A DNA stretch of 22,053 nucleotides from positions 1-22,053 of the forward strand of contig JADJYV010000011.1 of the NCBI GenBank assembly GCA_016719575.1. The letters are read 5' to 3'. This stretch comes from Pseudobdellovibrionaceae bacterium (GTDB lineage Bacteria > Bdellovibrionota > Bdellovibrionia > Bdellovibrionales > Bdellovibrionaceae). This document shows positions 9,301-16,908 of the stretch, in pieces; within the stretch, counting starts at the first letter, position 1; each line of letters opens with the position of its first letter. Made by a program: the position numbers and the translations under genes. The notes beneath the pieces are model-generated. The model saw nothing but the letters and a program-made list of their open reading frames with translations, was not told the DNA's origin and did no database searches.

Positions 9301-9377
9301 GGTTTTATATATAAACTTTGGATTTTTAAGGGCTCGGCAGATTTTGATGATTCCATTTAGTTTCTGGAGGATCAATC

Positions 9378-9614
9378 ATGAAAAATCAAATTAACAAGTT
9401 CCGCTTTCACCAAGTGCCTGAGTTACCTAGTCAAGCCTGCTTTCTCATTACTAGAAACGATGAGGAACAACCTGTCGCCTTTATTGAGTTCGCTGACGGA
9501 AATTATGAGGTCTCAAGAATGCGAGAGCTTACGTTGACTGACCACCTTCTCATTCTTCAAGAAGCTGAGAGATACCGAGATTCATTTTTCAATCCTGAAT
9601 ACTGGAATATTTAA
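9378..9614 (+). CDS. small hypothetical protein (78 aa)
   Basis: An intact frame with GGAGG about eight bases before ATG 9378. It begins MKNQINKFRFHQVPELPSQ and includes PVAFIEFADGNYEVSRMREL and ILQEAERYRDSF. It is soluble, slightly acidic, and has no membrane segment or recognisable domain. It sits 77 bases after the winged-helix gene on the same strand and is followed by a strong hairpin. Confidence 0.55.
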   Translation: MKNQINKFRFHQVPELPSQACFLITRNDEEQPVAFIEFADGNYEVSRMRELTLTDHLLILQEAERYRDSFFNPEYWNI

Positions 9615-9626
9615 TTTATCAGTTTG

Positions 9627-9659
9627 TTTGGCATAAGCCCATCAAGGGCGTTTGCCAAA
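9627..9659. other. strong stem-loop after the 78-aa gene
   Basis: TTTGGCA (9627-9633) pairs with TGCCAAA (9653-9659). Inside it GCCC (9637-9640) pairs with GGGC (9646-9649) around an ATCAA loop. The internal TAA/GTT faces each other with one extra pair possible. It lies 13 bases after the stop at 9614. No T run follows, so it is not a classical intrinsic terminator. It could protect the 3' end of the message or bind a protein. The remaining bases up to 9795 show no gene. Confidence 0.45.
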
Positions 9660-9795
9660 GAACTCCATTATTAATCGTTATTCTAACTACTTCCGTTCAG
9701 CGTGGGCACAAGACCACTGGGGTGGGTAAAAACAGAGATCAGAATCGACTTTTCTTTTTCTCCATTTATTTATCAACCCATGGAGGTGGGTACAA

Positions 9796-10712
9796 ATGAA
9801 TGAGAAAAAAGATAACAAACTTGCTTTTATTTTTACACCGATCCCGTTCGTATTATTGAGAGCCTACGACCTGCTAACAAAAATGATCGAGATCTTCTGG
9901 TTCAGATCGCGTCCTTTGGTCCAAACGGTTGCTTCTTGAGCGTGGACAAGATTACTGAGAAAATTTTGGTCTGCGGGGAGCCGCATTCTATCGTTCTGTC
10001 TACAAACTCAAACATCTAAAGCTTATTAAGTTCAAAAGGGGCAACAGAAAAATGTCTAACCGATATTTCTTCGAGACGGACCCCAGTAATTGGCGACTTA
10101 CCGAAGACTTGCATAAAAAAATTCAGGAAGATGCTGGGAAGCTAGGGATCTCGGACCTTAAATTCAATAACGAACCCTTTCCGAACGTATTCGGATTCGT
10201 CACTTCTTTCAATATCTGCTATCCCAGTCATAAAATCGAGAATTCAAAAAAGATTAAGAATCCTCAGGAAAATTACAGACAGCCTGTAGTCGAAGATGAT
10301 TCTTATCTCCAGATCACGAAATGGCAAAACAGAATTGAACAAATGGAGCGAAGTAAAACCACTTTCTTAATCATCAAAAATTATAACTATTTCAGCCAAA
10401 ATATTACCGCCTACAAAGCTTGGAAAGATGGAATGCTGAATGAATATTCAGCAACCGAAACCGAAAAAGATATATTAAGGCGTTAATTGATAAGTTTGAG
10501 TTAATTGCCAAAAATCCAAAAGTGAATTCGAAAAACAATGTTTTGTGTTGATGGAAGCACTATTGAGTGATGGGAAGTCTGGATTTGAAATCGAAGGCGC
10601 TCTACTGAAGTTAAAAAATCGCTACGATCAGGAATCTGCATTACAGGCGTCTGTAGACGGAGATCCCGGAAAAGAAATAAAAAGGCAGTGCCGTCGCATC
10701 TGCCTCTCTTAG
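9796..10712 (+). CDS. winged-helix DNA-binding protein, replication/regulatory type (four frameshifts)
   Basis: A reconstruction of about 305 residues. ATG 9796 follows GGAGGTGGG. The N-terminus reads MNEKKDNKLAFIFTPIPFVL. With one A added in the A run near 9875 and one T added near 9965, it continues LLTKNDRDLLVQIASFGPNG, LSVDKITEKI and FGLRGAAFYRSVYKLKHLKL, a winged helix. The middle is the direct frame 10052-10486 (MSNRYFFETDPSNWRLTEDL onward). Shifts near 10478 and in the A run near 10534 then give ALIDKFELIAKNPKVNSKK and CFVLMEALLSDGKSGFEIEG, with stop TAG at 10710-10712. The overall plan is like phage or plasmid replication-initiator or DnaD-like proteins (inference). The ribosome site lies in the loop of a small ACCCA/TGGGT hairpin (9776-9791). 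Confidence 0.6.
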
Positions 10713-10726
10713 TCGGAGATCTCATG

Positions 10727-10738
10727 AAACCTAGGTTT
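10727..10738. repeat. 12-bp perfect palindrome between convergent genes
   Basis: AAACCTAGGTTT reads the same on both strands. It sits between the stop at 10712 and the convergent stop at 10731-10733. A bidirectional terminator or binding site is possible, but the site is short and could be chance. The core CCTAGG recurs twice before the recombinase operon (13355-13360 and 13375-13380). Confidence 0.3.
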
Positions 10739-11384
10739 TGGACGATTGAATTATGTATTGAAAAATTATGGCGTCACTGGGGCTAACATTAGCTGTGAGT
10801 ATTAGCTTTTCCCCGCGCGGAAACTTCAGAATATCCCCTTGGGTGACAAAAAGCTTAAATGTCTTCGGTGCGATTGTCATAGCCATGCAAATTTGCACAA
10901 ATGAAGCCTTACAGCACAACAGATCTATGTCGTTTATAAATATACTCAAAGGCTTAGCAAGTTTGTATGAACCAATAAACCCCAGGATCAAAGCGCCGAA
11001 GCCAACGCAGGCATCACTTACAGATACATCGTCTCTATCCCTGAAGTCTTCTTCTCTTAATTGATACAGCTCTCCAACTAGCTTTGCTATCGGGTTGGGT
11101 GTGAAATGCTGAGCTTTTTGAACCTTGCCAAACTCGCGTGTCGTTCTCTCGAAAACTGGACCCAGGTGATCCGTAAAGGGACTTTCATTAACCACTAGAA
11201 AATAGGCGTGAAAAAATGGTAGCGAAGAAGCTTGGTATTCCAACAGTTCCTTCGTCGCATTATGGGCGTAGACTGCACACAGGAGATCCAGTAAAATCTC
11301 CCATGCCTTTCTGTATTCAAGATTGTTAACGTTTTTAAAGTTACAAAATTCGACGTACATATCGGGAGTTCCTGAGGCTTTCAT
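10731..11384 (-). CDS. N-6 adenine-specific DNA methylase-like protein lacking a visible catalytic motif
   Basis: An intact 217-residue frame. ATG 11384 follows AAAGGGGG, three bases after the preceding stop TAA begins. Residues about 95-105 read KAQHFTPNPIAKLVGELY, the 'FTP' element of HsdM/N6_Mtase-type enzymes. The SAM-binding motif I is SDACVGFGALILGF, and FINDIDLLCCKASFVQICM corresponds to the acidic ribose-binding region. The usual motif IV (N/D)PP(Y/F/W) is not visible before the stop. Either the protein ends early or it belongs to the truncated FTP-type methylase-like proteins seen on plasmids and phages. It is coupled to the DUF3102-like gene. It could bind DNA or SAM without methylating. 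Confidence 0.65.
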   Translation of the reverse strand: MKASGTPDMYVEFCNFKNVNNLEYRKAWEILLDLLCAVYAHNATKELLEYQASSLPFFHAYFLVVNESPFTDHLGPVFERTTREFGKVQKAQHFTPNPIAKLVGELYQLREEDFRDRDDVSVSDACVGFGALILGFIGSYKLAKPLSIFINDIDLLCCKASFVQICMAMTIAPKTFKLFVTQGDILKFPRGEKLILTANVSPSDAIIFQYIIQSSKT

Positions 11385-11385
11385 A

Positions 11386-12231
11386 TTAAGCCCCCTTTCT
11401 TTCTAAAAACTTTCCCGTTTGCCATTCGACGATCTCCTCAACCAAAGCGTCGACTTTAGGGGTAGTCTTTTTATCAGAAAACGCAGAACGAACCTGTTCA
11501 AACGCTTTTCGAAATCCGTCCAAGACAATCTCTTGAGACATTCTCTCTGTAAACTGAAGGCTCATAGAAACGACCTTTGCCAGAGGAACGTCAGGAATGT
11601 TTACGCGGTCGATTTCTCTAAAAAAGCCATTCATATTTGCATCGAAGGAAGACCCGGACGGTAGGTCGGATTTCTTACTTGTATTTCTGTTTGCAGTTCG
11701 CTCTTTCTTTTGAGCTCTGCGATTGTAAGTCTTCACTAGCGCCTTAATTTCTCGATATGAAAGCGTTCGAAGGTGCGACTCATCATTTTTTTCTAGAAGT
11801 GCAGAAAGTGATTCGGGAGATAATCTAGCAAGCTCAACAAGCGACGAAATTGATAATCGCAGACTGGAAACTCCTTCATTACCCGCAACTGTCATATAAT
11901 CGTAAGCTCTTGCGGGAAGTATCCCGAATGCGACTTGGATATATTCATTAAAAGCCTTTCGCATTGCCGAATCAGAAATATTTTTTTGATCCGCATGACT
12001 ATCAAATTCACTCTTAAGTTTGATAATCATAGTGCCGACTTCTTTTTCTCCATTCGAAAGATTAGCCATTTTCTCGATAATCTCAGATGAAGTTGTTCGC
12101 ACCAGATCGCAAAATTCTGGCGTCAAAATCACACTCTTGAATTTCGGAGTCGCTTGCGGTGCTTCTTGCATAGCAATTTGGGGTTGAGTAACTTTAGCTG
12201 CAGTAACCGGGGACTGATTATTTTGAGGCAT
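11386..12231 (-). CDS. DUF3102-like helical protein of mobile elements
   Basis: An intact 281-residue frame. ATG 12231 is preceded by AGGAGGG at ideal spacing. The N-terminus (MPQNNQSPVTAAKV) is Gln/Pro-rich and disordered. A helical core follows, with SSEIIEKMANLSNGEKEVG, FGILPARAYDYMTVAG and LSISSLVELARLSPESLS, then TLSYREIKALVKTYNRR and a basic linker. The pattern of a helix bundle, a 'R.Y.YM..A' segment and a following HTH-like region resembles DUF3102 and ParB-like partition or phage proteins. I hold this loosely. The C-terminal domain ends WQTGKFLERKGA. It is the first gene of a two-gene unit with the methylase-like protein. Confidence 0.6.
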   Translation of the reverse strand: MPQNNQSPVTAAKVTQPQIAMQEAPQATPKFKSVILTPEFCDLVRTTSSEIIEKMANLSNGEKEVGTMIIKLKSEFDSHADQKNISDSAMRKAFNEYIQVAFGILPARAYDYMTVAGNEGVSSLRLSISSLVELARLSPESLSALLEKNDESHLRTLSYREIKALVKTYNRRAQKKERTANRNTSKKSDLPSGSSFDANMNGFFREIDRVNIPDVPLAKVVSMSLQFTERMSQEIVLDGFRKAFEQVRSAFSDKKTTPKVDALVEEIVEWQTGKFLERKGA

Positions 12232-12315
12232 ACAGCCCTCCTATTGATTTTGTTGAACGGACATCGTCCAACTTGAAACCAGTATGAAGGCTGAGCACTG
12301 AATTGTGACATCGAC

Positions 12316-12348
12316 CGCGAAGGGCACTGTTCGCGCGCTCAACGCGAA
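12316..12348. promoter_or_regulatory. triple CGCGAA/TTCGCG motif, candidate operator
   Basis: CGCGAA (12316-12321) and TTCGCG (12330-12335) form a perfect inverted repeat with an eight-base spacer. CGCGAA recurs at 12343-12348. The cluster lies about 85-115 bases upstream of the DUF3102-like start (12231), in an otherwise AT-rich gap (12232-12400) with no gene. Such GC-rich dyads in an AT-rich leader suggest a repressor or partition-protein site. Confidence 0.4.
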
Positions 12349-12400
12349 ATTGATGAAAAGCTAATATTACAGATGCCTGTAGTGATATTTAATACTTAGA

Positions 12401-13308
12401 CTAACTGAGTCCCGGAATGAGACATTCTACAAATTTTGAATCAATGATTTTAATTTTGGAAGCCAATGAATGACTTGAATCTTTGGTTCTTAGATCAAGT
12501 CGTTTGCGTACAAGTTCAGAATTAAAAGTCATTCCTAAATGGCTTCCGAATTCAAAATTCAACTTCGAAGCAATAAACGCCTGACAGCCATTTCTATCAG
12601 AGTTGTCATTGACGTTGTTTAGAGCAAAATGCGCCTCGATAAGTCCATAATAAATTCGGCAATAATGCCTGAAGAACTCATACTGAGTGATATTAACTGT
12701 CAGACGATTGTTCTCATCCAGGGCAAAAAACCAGCGCTACCGCCGTTAAGACGCGAAATCTTTTTCTTGGCTTGGCTACAATACGTTTATGAAGCGCTTC
12801 AGCTTCTTTTTTAAATCAATAAATGGAATGTTCTCTTCATGAATTACGGATTCTGCTCGCTCCCTGATTAATTCAACACTCTCCAGGGCTTTTTTAATAT
12901 CGAGGAAATTTCTCGAACTTCATCTTTTTTGTCGAAGGTCAATCTATTGAATGCATATACAGATTTATTTCGATGGCTTGAAAGAAACCTTTCTATTCGC
13001 TTGATACGTTCTTGAGGATCAAGCTTACCGCAGAAAAAATGTGCTTTGGGTTCATCAAGATCGTAGCGAATGCCAGTTTTAGCCTCGTCACACATCATAA
13101 GTTGGCGAAAAAGGACCTCGTAATAGATATAAGCTGTTTTGCTTAAACTACTATTTTCGAGAAGCTCTGAGAATGACTTTACAGCCTTATTCTCATCTTC
13201 CTGATCTGTACTTCTTCTAGGTAATTCTAATATCACGCCCATCTTCAATAGGTTAAAGCCGTTTTTATATTTGGGGTAGCTTTTTCGCGTTAGAGAAAGG
13301 CAATCCAT
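12401..13308 (-). CDS. hypothetical protein of the mobile element (frameshifts)
   Basis: It starts at ATG 13308 with MDCLSLTRKSYPKYKNGF and is open to 12868 in the direct frame. A shift near 12900 continues as LDIKKALESVELIRERAESV, HEENIPFIDL and LHKRIVAKPRKRFRVL. A further shift near 12730, in a T run, gives FFALDENNRLTVNITQYEFF, RHYCRIYYGLIEAHFALNN and LASKIKIIDSKFVECLIPGL, then a stop at 12401-12403. The total is about 300 residues. It is mostly helical with mixed charge, and the only hydrophobic stretch (LTAVALVFFAL) is short. No family recognised. It is divergent from the recombinase operon. Confidence 0.5.
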
Positions 13309-13353
13309 CCTTTCGCGGTCGAAGTCACAAACTGTAGTCCAACCAATATCCTG

Positions 13354-13411
13354 TCCTAGGAGATCAGACGATTTCCTAGGTTAGGGACACCCCGATAAAC
13401 GAAATCCCTAA
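13354..13411. promoter_or_regulatory. repeat-rich leader of the recombinase operon
   Basis: TCCTAGG occurs twice as a direct repeat (13354-13360 and 13374-13380), exactly 20 bases apart, about two helical turns. It is followed by an inverted repeat, TTAGGGA (13381-13387) and TCCCTAA (13405-13411), whose right arm touches the ribosome site of the next gene. This suggests operator sites plus a leader hairpin controlling expression of the element's mobility genes. The leader lies between the divergent starts at 13308 and 13422. Confidence 0.45.
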
Positions 13412-13421
13412 AGGTGAGTTT

Positions 13422-13679
13422 ATGGACAACCCCAAAGATGGCACAACTCAGCCAGCCTCTAGCGAAATGAGTGAACAGGAAGCGAAGAATAAGTTGCGGA
13501 CCTATAAGAAACCTAATGGTGATTCATTTCAGGTCACTGAAGAAGAGTTCGCTCAAATAGTTGAAATTTTCGATTATTTTAGAAAGTTAAGAGAATCAAA
13601 AGACACCAAGTCGGAATCACTAGAACCAGAATTGACTGGGCTCAGTGCGGGCAATCCGGTAAATTGTAAGGTCGGGTAA
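13422..13679 (+). CDS. small acidic protein preceding the serine recombinase
   Basis: An intact 85-residue frame with AAAGGTGAG upstream of ATG 13422. It begins MDNPKDGTTQPASSEMSEQE and has a central predicted helix, FQVTEEEFAQIVEIFDYFRK, followed by a charged tail. No family recognised. It ends three bases before the recombinase start, so the two are co-expressed. By position it could be a recombination directionality factor or a regulator of the recombinase, but this is context only. Confidence 0.6.
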   Translation: MDNPKDGTTQPASSEMSEQEAKNKLRTYKKPNGDSFQVTEEEFAQIVEIFDYFRKLRESKDTKSESLEPELTGLSAGNPVNCKVG

Positions 13680-13682
13680 TAT

Positions 13683-13800
13683 ATGAATGAGATTTATTAT
13701 AAAAACAAAAATGCGGTAGCAATTTTACGGGTCAGTAGCGTTAAGCAAACTGACGGCGGTATTTCACACCAAGTTCAAGAAGAAAAATGCCGAGAGTATG
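13683..13800 (+). pseudogene. large serine recombinase, 5' fragment (cut by IS)
   Basis: ATG 13683 begins MNEIYYKNKNAVAILRVSS, then VKQTDGGISHQVQEEKCREY. RVSS carries the nucleophilic serine of the resolvase domain. The frame is cut at GTATG (13796-13800), where an IS3-type element is inserted. Removing the IS and one copy of GTATG joins REY directly to AKELGLNIVQVFTFAESA in frame, so the split is a clean, recent insertion. See the 3' fragment for the rest. Confidence 0.85.
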
Positions 13801-13814
13801 TGTGCTGTCCGGGC
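13801..13814. repeat. left terminal inverted repeat of the IS
   Basis: TGTGCTGTCCGGGC is the perfect complement of 15311-15324. The adjacent GTATG (13796-13800) is the left copy of the target duplication. Confidence 0.92.
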
Positions 13815-13939
13815 TCGTTCGTCACAGTTGGTGTTATAGTTTAAGTCAAAAGAGTGTGCGGATTTCATCGTAAGCTGTTGAAATCTGGAAGGTGGCCCCT
13901 GTTCTCGAAGGAGAACAACCATGTTAAAAGGGGTTCACA

Positions 13940-14266
13940 ATGAGTCAGGAAAGTTCAAGAGCAGAAAAGAAGAAGCGAAGTCGGCGTTCGGCAGAGAAGA
14001 TGGCAGAGCTGGTGCTGGAGGCCGAGCGTGTCGGCGCAAGTCAGGTTTGCCGTCGGGAGAACATTGCACCGGCGCAGCTGTGGCGCTGGAAGCAGAAGTT
14101 CCTTCAGGGCGGAATTGCGAGCCTAAAGGACATCAAGCGCGGGCCAAAGCCGAAAGAAGATCCAGCTCAAGCAGAGATGCGAATCGAAACAGAACGACTG
14201 TCACAGGCGCTACTCGAGACTTCGATCGAGCTTCAGGCAATGAAAAAAAAGAGTCGCTCGGTCTAG
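13940..14266 (+). CDS. IS3-family transposase OrfA
   Basis: An intact 108-residue frame from ATG 13940, with AGGGG upstream. It has an N-terminal basic region (RAEKKKRSRRSAEKMAELV), then a helix-turn-helix, GASQVCRRENIAPAQLWRW, which binds the IS ends. A leucine-zipper-like coiled coil follows (MRIETERLSQALLETSIELQ). It ends shortly after a run of eight A residues where ribosomes can slip into orfB. It regulates transposition and forms the N-terminus of the OrfAB transposase. Confidence 0.88.
   Translation: MSQESSRAEKKKRSRRSAEKMAELVLEAERVGASQVCRRENIAPAQLWRWKQKFLQGGIASLKDIKRGPKPKEDPAQAEMRIETERLSQALLETSIELQAMKKKSRSV
14243..14251 (+). promoter_or_regulatory. programmed -1 frameshift site of the IS
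   Basis: Eight A residues followed by G contain the IS3-family slippery heptamer A AAA AAG. It is in the OrfA frame just before the OrfA stop (14264-14266), and orfB is open in the -1 frame from here. Slippage would make the OrfAB fusion transposase. Confidence 0.7.
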
Positions 14267-15284
14267 AGGGGCCATTGTATGGCCGGCATTTGAGCAAAGC
14301 TCAGCGTGAGGCACTTCGTGACTTCATTGATGCCGCTCGGGCACACGACAGCGTGGCGACGATTTGTGGGCATTTGCAGATCCATCCCAGGTCGTACTAT
14401 CGGTGGAAGCGCGATGAGCTGAGCTCTAGGCACGGAGGTGGTGCTGGCCGCAACAAGATCACACCACTTGAGGAGAGACGAGTGGTTGCGATGGCGAAGA
14501 AAAATCCCTCGTGGCACTGTCGTCGGATTGCGTATCAACTAGAAAAGAAGGGTCTGTTTTCATAGGAAAAACGAAAGTTTCAGAGATTATGAAGACTCAC
14601 GGGCTAAGCCATCCTTTTGAGCAAAAGCCAGCACGGCCCGTGATTGAACCAGCGGACATGTTGCTGCACGAGCCGTGGAGAAAAAATCTGCTTTGGGGGA
14701 TGGACTGGACGTGGGTCACGGTTGACGGCAGATTTATGTTCTTGCTGGTCTTGCTCGATTGGTATTCGCGAAAGATTTTGTCGTGGGGATTTCATCTTCA
14801 TATTACAAAAAATGAAGTCGTGGCACTGGTGACTAACGCTGTTGCCGCCGAGCGAATTGATTTGTTACCACCTGCGCGCATGAAGCCCACTGTCGTCGCC
14901 GACCACGGCAGTGCCAACGCATCCAAGTATACGAAGCACAATATTGAGATTCAGGGCTTGAAGCTGTGGCTCAGTGGCATTGGACGTCCAACCGGTAACG
15001 CGAGAACGGAGCGAGTCATCGGCACCTTAAAAAGAGAGGAGATCAATCTTCAAGAACAGTACGCCACAGAAGCCGAGGCCAAGGGTTCAATCGGAGTCGC
15101 AATCTGGGACTACAACATGAACCGGCCAAACCAGGGCAATGGCGGCCATGCTCCGAATGCAGTTCATCACTCAGGACGAGCCGTGCTCATGAAACGAAGA
15201 GAAAATGCTAGACAGAAAGCGCAGGAGTTGAGACGTAGTCACTGGGAACAGGAGTCGCCACCTTCCGGCAACTCATTGACTTAA
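14251..15284 (+). CDS. IS3-family transposase OrfB (DDE integrase core), one frameshift
   Basis: Reached by -1 slippage from orfA. The first part has an HTH_21-like region (HDSVATICGHLQIHPRSYYR then NPSWHCRRIAYQLEKKG). A missing G in the GGG run near 14550 breaks the frame. Restoring it gives KKGSVFIGKTKVSEIMKTHG. The RNase H-like core follows: first Asp in WGMDWTWVTVDGRF, second in VVADHGSANAS, and Glu in GNARTERVIGTLKREE, which is the complete DDE triad. The C-terminus ends with NMNRPNQGNGGHAPN and a basic tail, with stop at 15282-15284. If the lost G is a read error, the IS is intact and potentially active. Confidence 0.85.
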
Positions 15285-15310
15285 ACTGCACCCCATTTTG
15301 TGCGGGGGCT

Positions 15311-15324
15311 GCCCGGACAGCACA
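15311..15324. repeat. right terminal inverted repeat of the IS
   Basis: GCCCGGACAGCACA is the exact complement of the left end. The right copy of the target duplication GTATG follows at 15325-15329. Confidence 0.92.
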
Positions 15325-16863
15325 GTATGCCAAAGAGTTAGGACTTAACATCGTTCAGGTGTTTACTTTTGCTGAAAGCGCAAAAAATAGTAATGAACGC
15401 CACAAATACAATGAAGCCATGACGTTTGTTAAAAACGTAAAGTCGGCAATGTTTTATTTTATATGCCTGACCGAGAAGCTCGAAACATGACCGATGGAGA
15501 AGAAAATGAGCGTAAGGTCTTGCGTGGCGAGTTTAATATTCACTATGTAAATGAAAGGAAAATCCTGCACAAAGACACGCCCTCAAGTGAACTCTTTGCG
15601 AGAGATGTTCAGCTTGTAATGGCAAAAAATAATTCAAAGGTTACGAGCGATAAAGTTATTGACGCCATGGCATCTAAAGCGCGGATGGGATGGTATCCGA
15701 GCAATCACCCACCCCTAGGCTATGTTACCGTTAAAATTACCGACTCAGCAACGGGACGAGCTAAAAACCGAGGAACAACCATCGGGCTTGATCCGAACGA
15801 AAATAATCGCAAAATTGTTCTTCGAGAATTTGAACTGAGATCAAAAGGATTCACTTATGAGGAAATTAGAAAAACAGTTTTAAGTGAAGGTTTAATTTCT
15901 GGCAAAAAAGCGCTGACGTATTCAAAAAGCTCCATAGAGTATCGTCTAAAGAACCTTTTCTATCGTGGCGAATACGATTGGCAGGAGTACGCTACCAAGG
16001 GAAGCACGAATTATTTGTGCCGAAAGCTTGGGTTGCGAAAGTCGATCGATGAATGGCTTGCGAGGCAATACTAAACGTGAATTTACCGATGAGCATACTA
16101 CCCTAGTAGATGGGTGGTTAAAGTGTTCATGCGGATGTCGAATAATTTATGATCCAAAAACGAAGTATATAAAAACCACGGGTGAAACAAAAACCTACCA
16201 TTACTATCATTGCACGAACGGGAAACAGTCTCATCCCAAGCTTGAGAACATCCAAGGTGACAAACTCTGGGAGCAGTTTGGCGAACTAATCGACAAAATT
16301 AATATTAGTGATGAGTTCGCAAATGACATTGCGGATGCCTTGAACAAAACCGAAAAGAAAGCCCACAAAGTTGTCGAACTTCAAATCGAAGGCTTCAGTC
16401 GCAAACTGAAAGAACTCGATAATCAACGAGACGCACTCGTCGATTTAATGATCAGCAAACAGATCGACAAAGAGTTGTTCGACCAACAACTTCAGAGAGT
16501 GCGCTCGAATCGAGATTCTTTAGTTGAGCAACTCGAGATGAATCAGAAGAGTTTAACCTCTGTAGTGTTAGAAACTGCGAAGACCGTTCTCGAACTGGCT
16601 ACTTCTGCGAAATCGTTGTGGATTTCCAATCACCTCAAGAACGTCGTGAGTTCCTAGATTTGATACTCTCGAACCCGACACTCGATGGGCTAAATGTGCG
16701 ATTTGAATTGAAAAAGCCATTTGCGGTCTTGATAAAAATGGCTGAAAAAACTGAAAAAGAAAAGTGGTGCCCCGGGCCGGACTTGAACCGGCACGTCCGA
16801 TTGCTCGAGACTCAGGATTTTAAGTCCTGTGCGTCTACCAATTTCGCCACCGGGGCCTCATGA
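15325..16863 (+). pseudogene. large serine recombinase, 3' fragment (IS-interrupted, frameshifted)
   Basis: It continues the resolvase domain with VFTFAESAKNSNERHKYNEA and, after a T missing near 15457, MFYFYMPDREARNMTD, the DR..RN motif. Next comes the recombinase domain (ARMGWYPSNHPPLGYVTV, FTYEEIRKTVLSEGL, then YQGKHELFVPKAWVAKVDR after a shift near 15985). A zinc-ribbon-like segment follows (LKCSCGCRIIYDPKTK, YHYYHCTNGKQSHPK), then a coiled coil rich in charged heptads (VELQIEGFSRKLKELDNQ). A further break near 16040 and a missing G near 16620 must be bridged. The last frame runs through the adjacent tRNA, ending at 16863. Family role: site-specific integration and excision of the element. 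Insertion of the IS should have inactivated it. Confidence 0.85.
16765..16856 (-). tRNA. tRNA-Leu (anticodon UAA)
   Basis: A 92-base gene including an encoded CCA (16765-16767). The acceptor stem GCCCCGG (5' end at 16856) pairs with CCGGGGC, with discriminator A. The anticodon stem CAGGA/TCCTG encloses loop CTTAAAA, giving anticodon TAA (16820-16822). The T arm contains GGTTCAAGTCC. The long variable arm is typical of leucine tRNAs. The 3' end faces the recombinase gene of the mobile element, the usual layout for elements inserted at tRNA 3' ends. Confidence 0.95.
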
Positions 16864-16908
16864 ATGCTTTGCTTGAATAAGCCCCTCCACTCTAGACTTT
16901 TCTAAGCC

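Larger units (their letters stand above)
13801..15324 (+). mobile_element. complete IS3-family insertion sequence (1524 bp)
   Basis: The ends are perfect 14-bp terminal inverted repeats: TGTGCTGTCCGGGC at 13801-13814 and its complement at 15311-15324, starting TG and ending CA. The element is flanked by a 5-bp direct target duplication, GTATG, at 13796-13800 and 15325-15329. Inside are orfA and orfB in the -1 overlapping arrangement typical of the IS3 family, with a poly-A slippery site. Left non-coding part: 13815-13939; right: 15285-15310. It is inserted within the serine recombinase gene in the same orientation. Subgroup not determined. Confidence 0.93.

Noticed and set aside
10768..11064. 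98-codon plus-strand frame opposite the methylase-like gene
   Set aside because: No ribosome site and no motif; the minus strand carries FTP and SAM motifs.
13921..14250. Frame starting at ATG 13921 inside the IS
   Set aside because: It is the orfB phase read upstream of the slippage point; the protein before 14251 is Arg/Gly-rich shadow text over orfA.
16756..16860. Protein-like text WCPGPDLNRH at the end of the recombinase frame
   Set aside because: It is the translation of the complement of tRNA-Leu, a familiar annotation artefact, not a protein domain.
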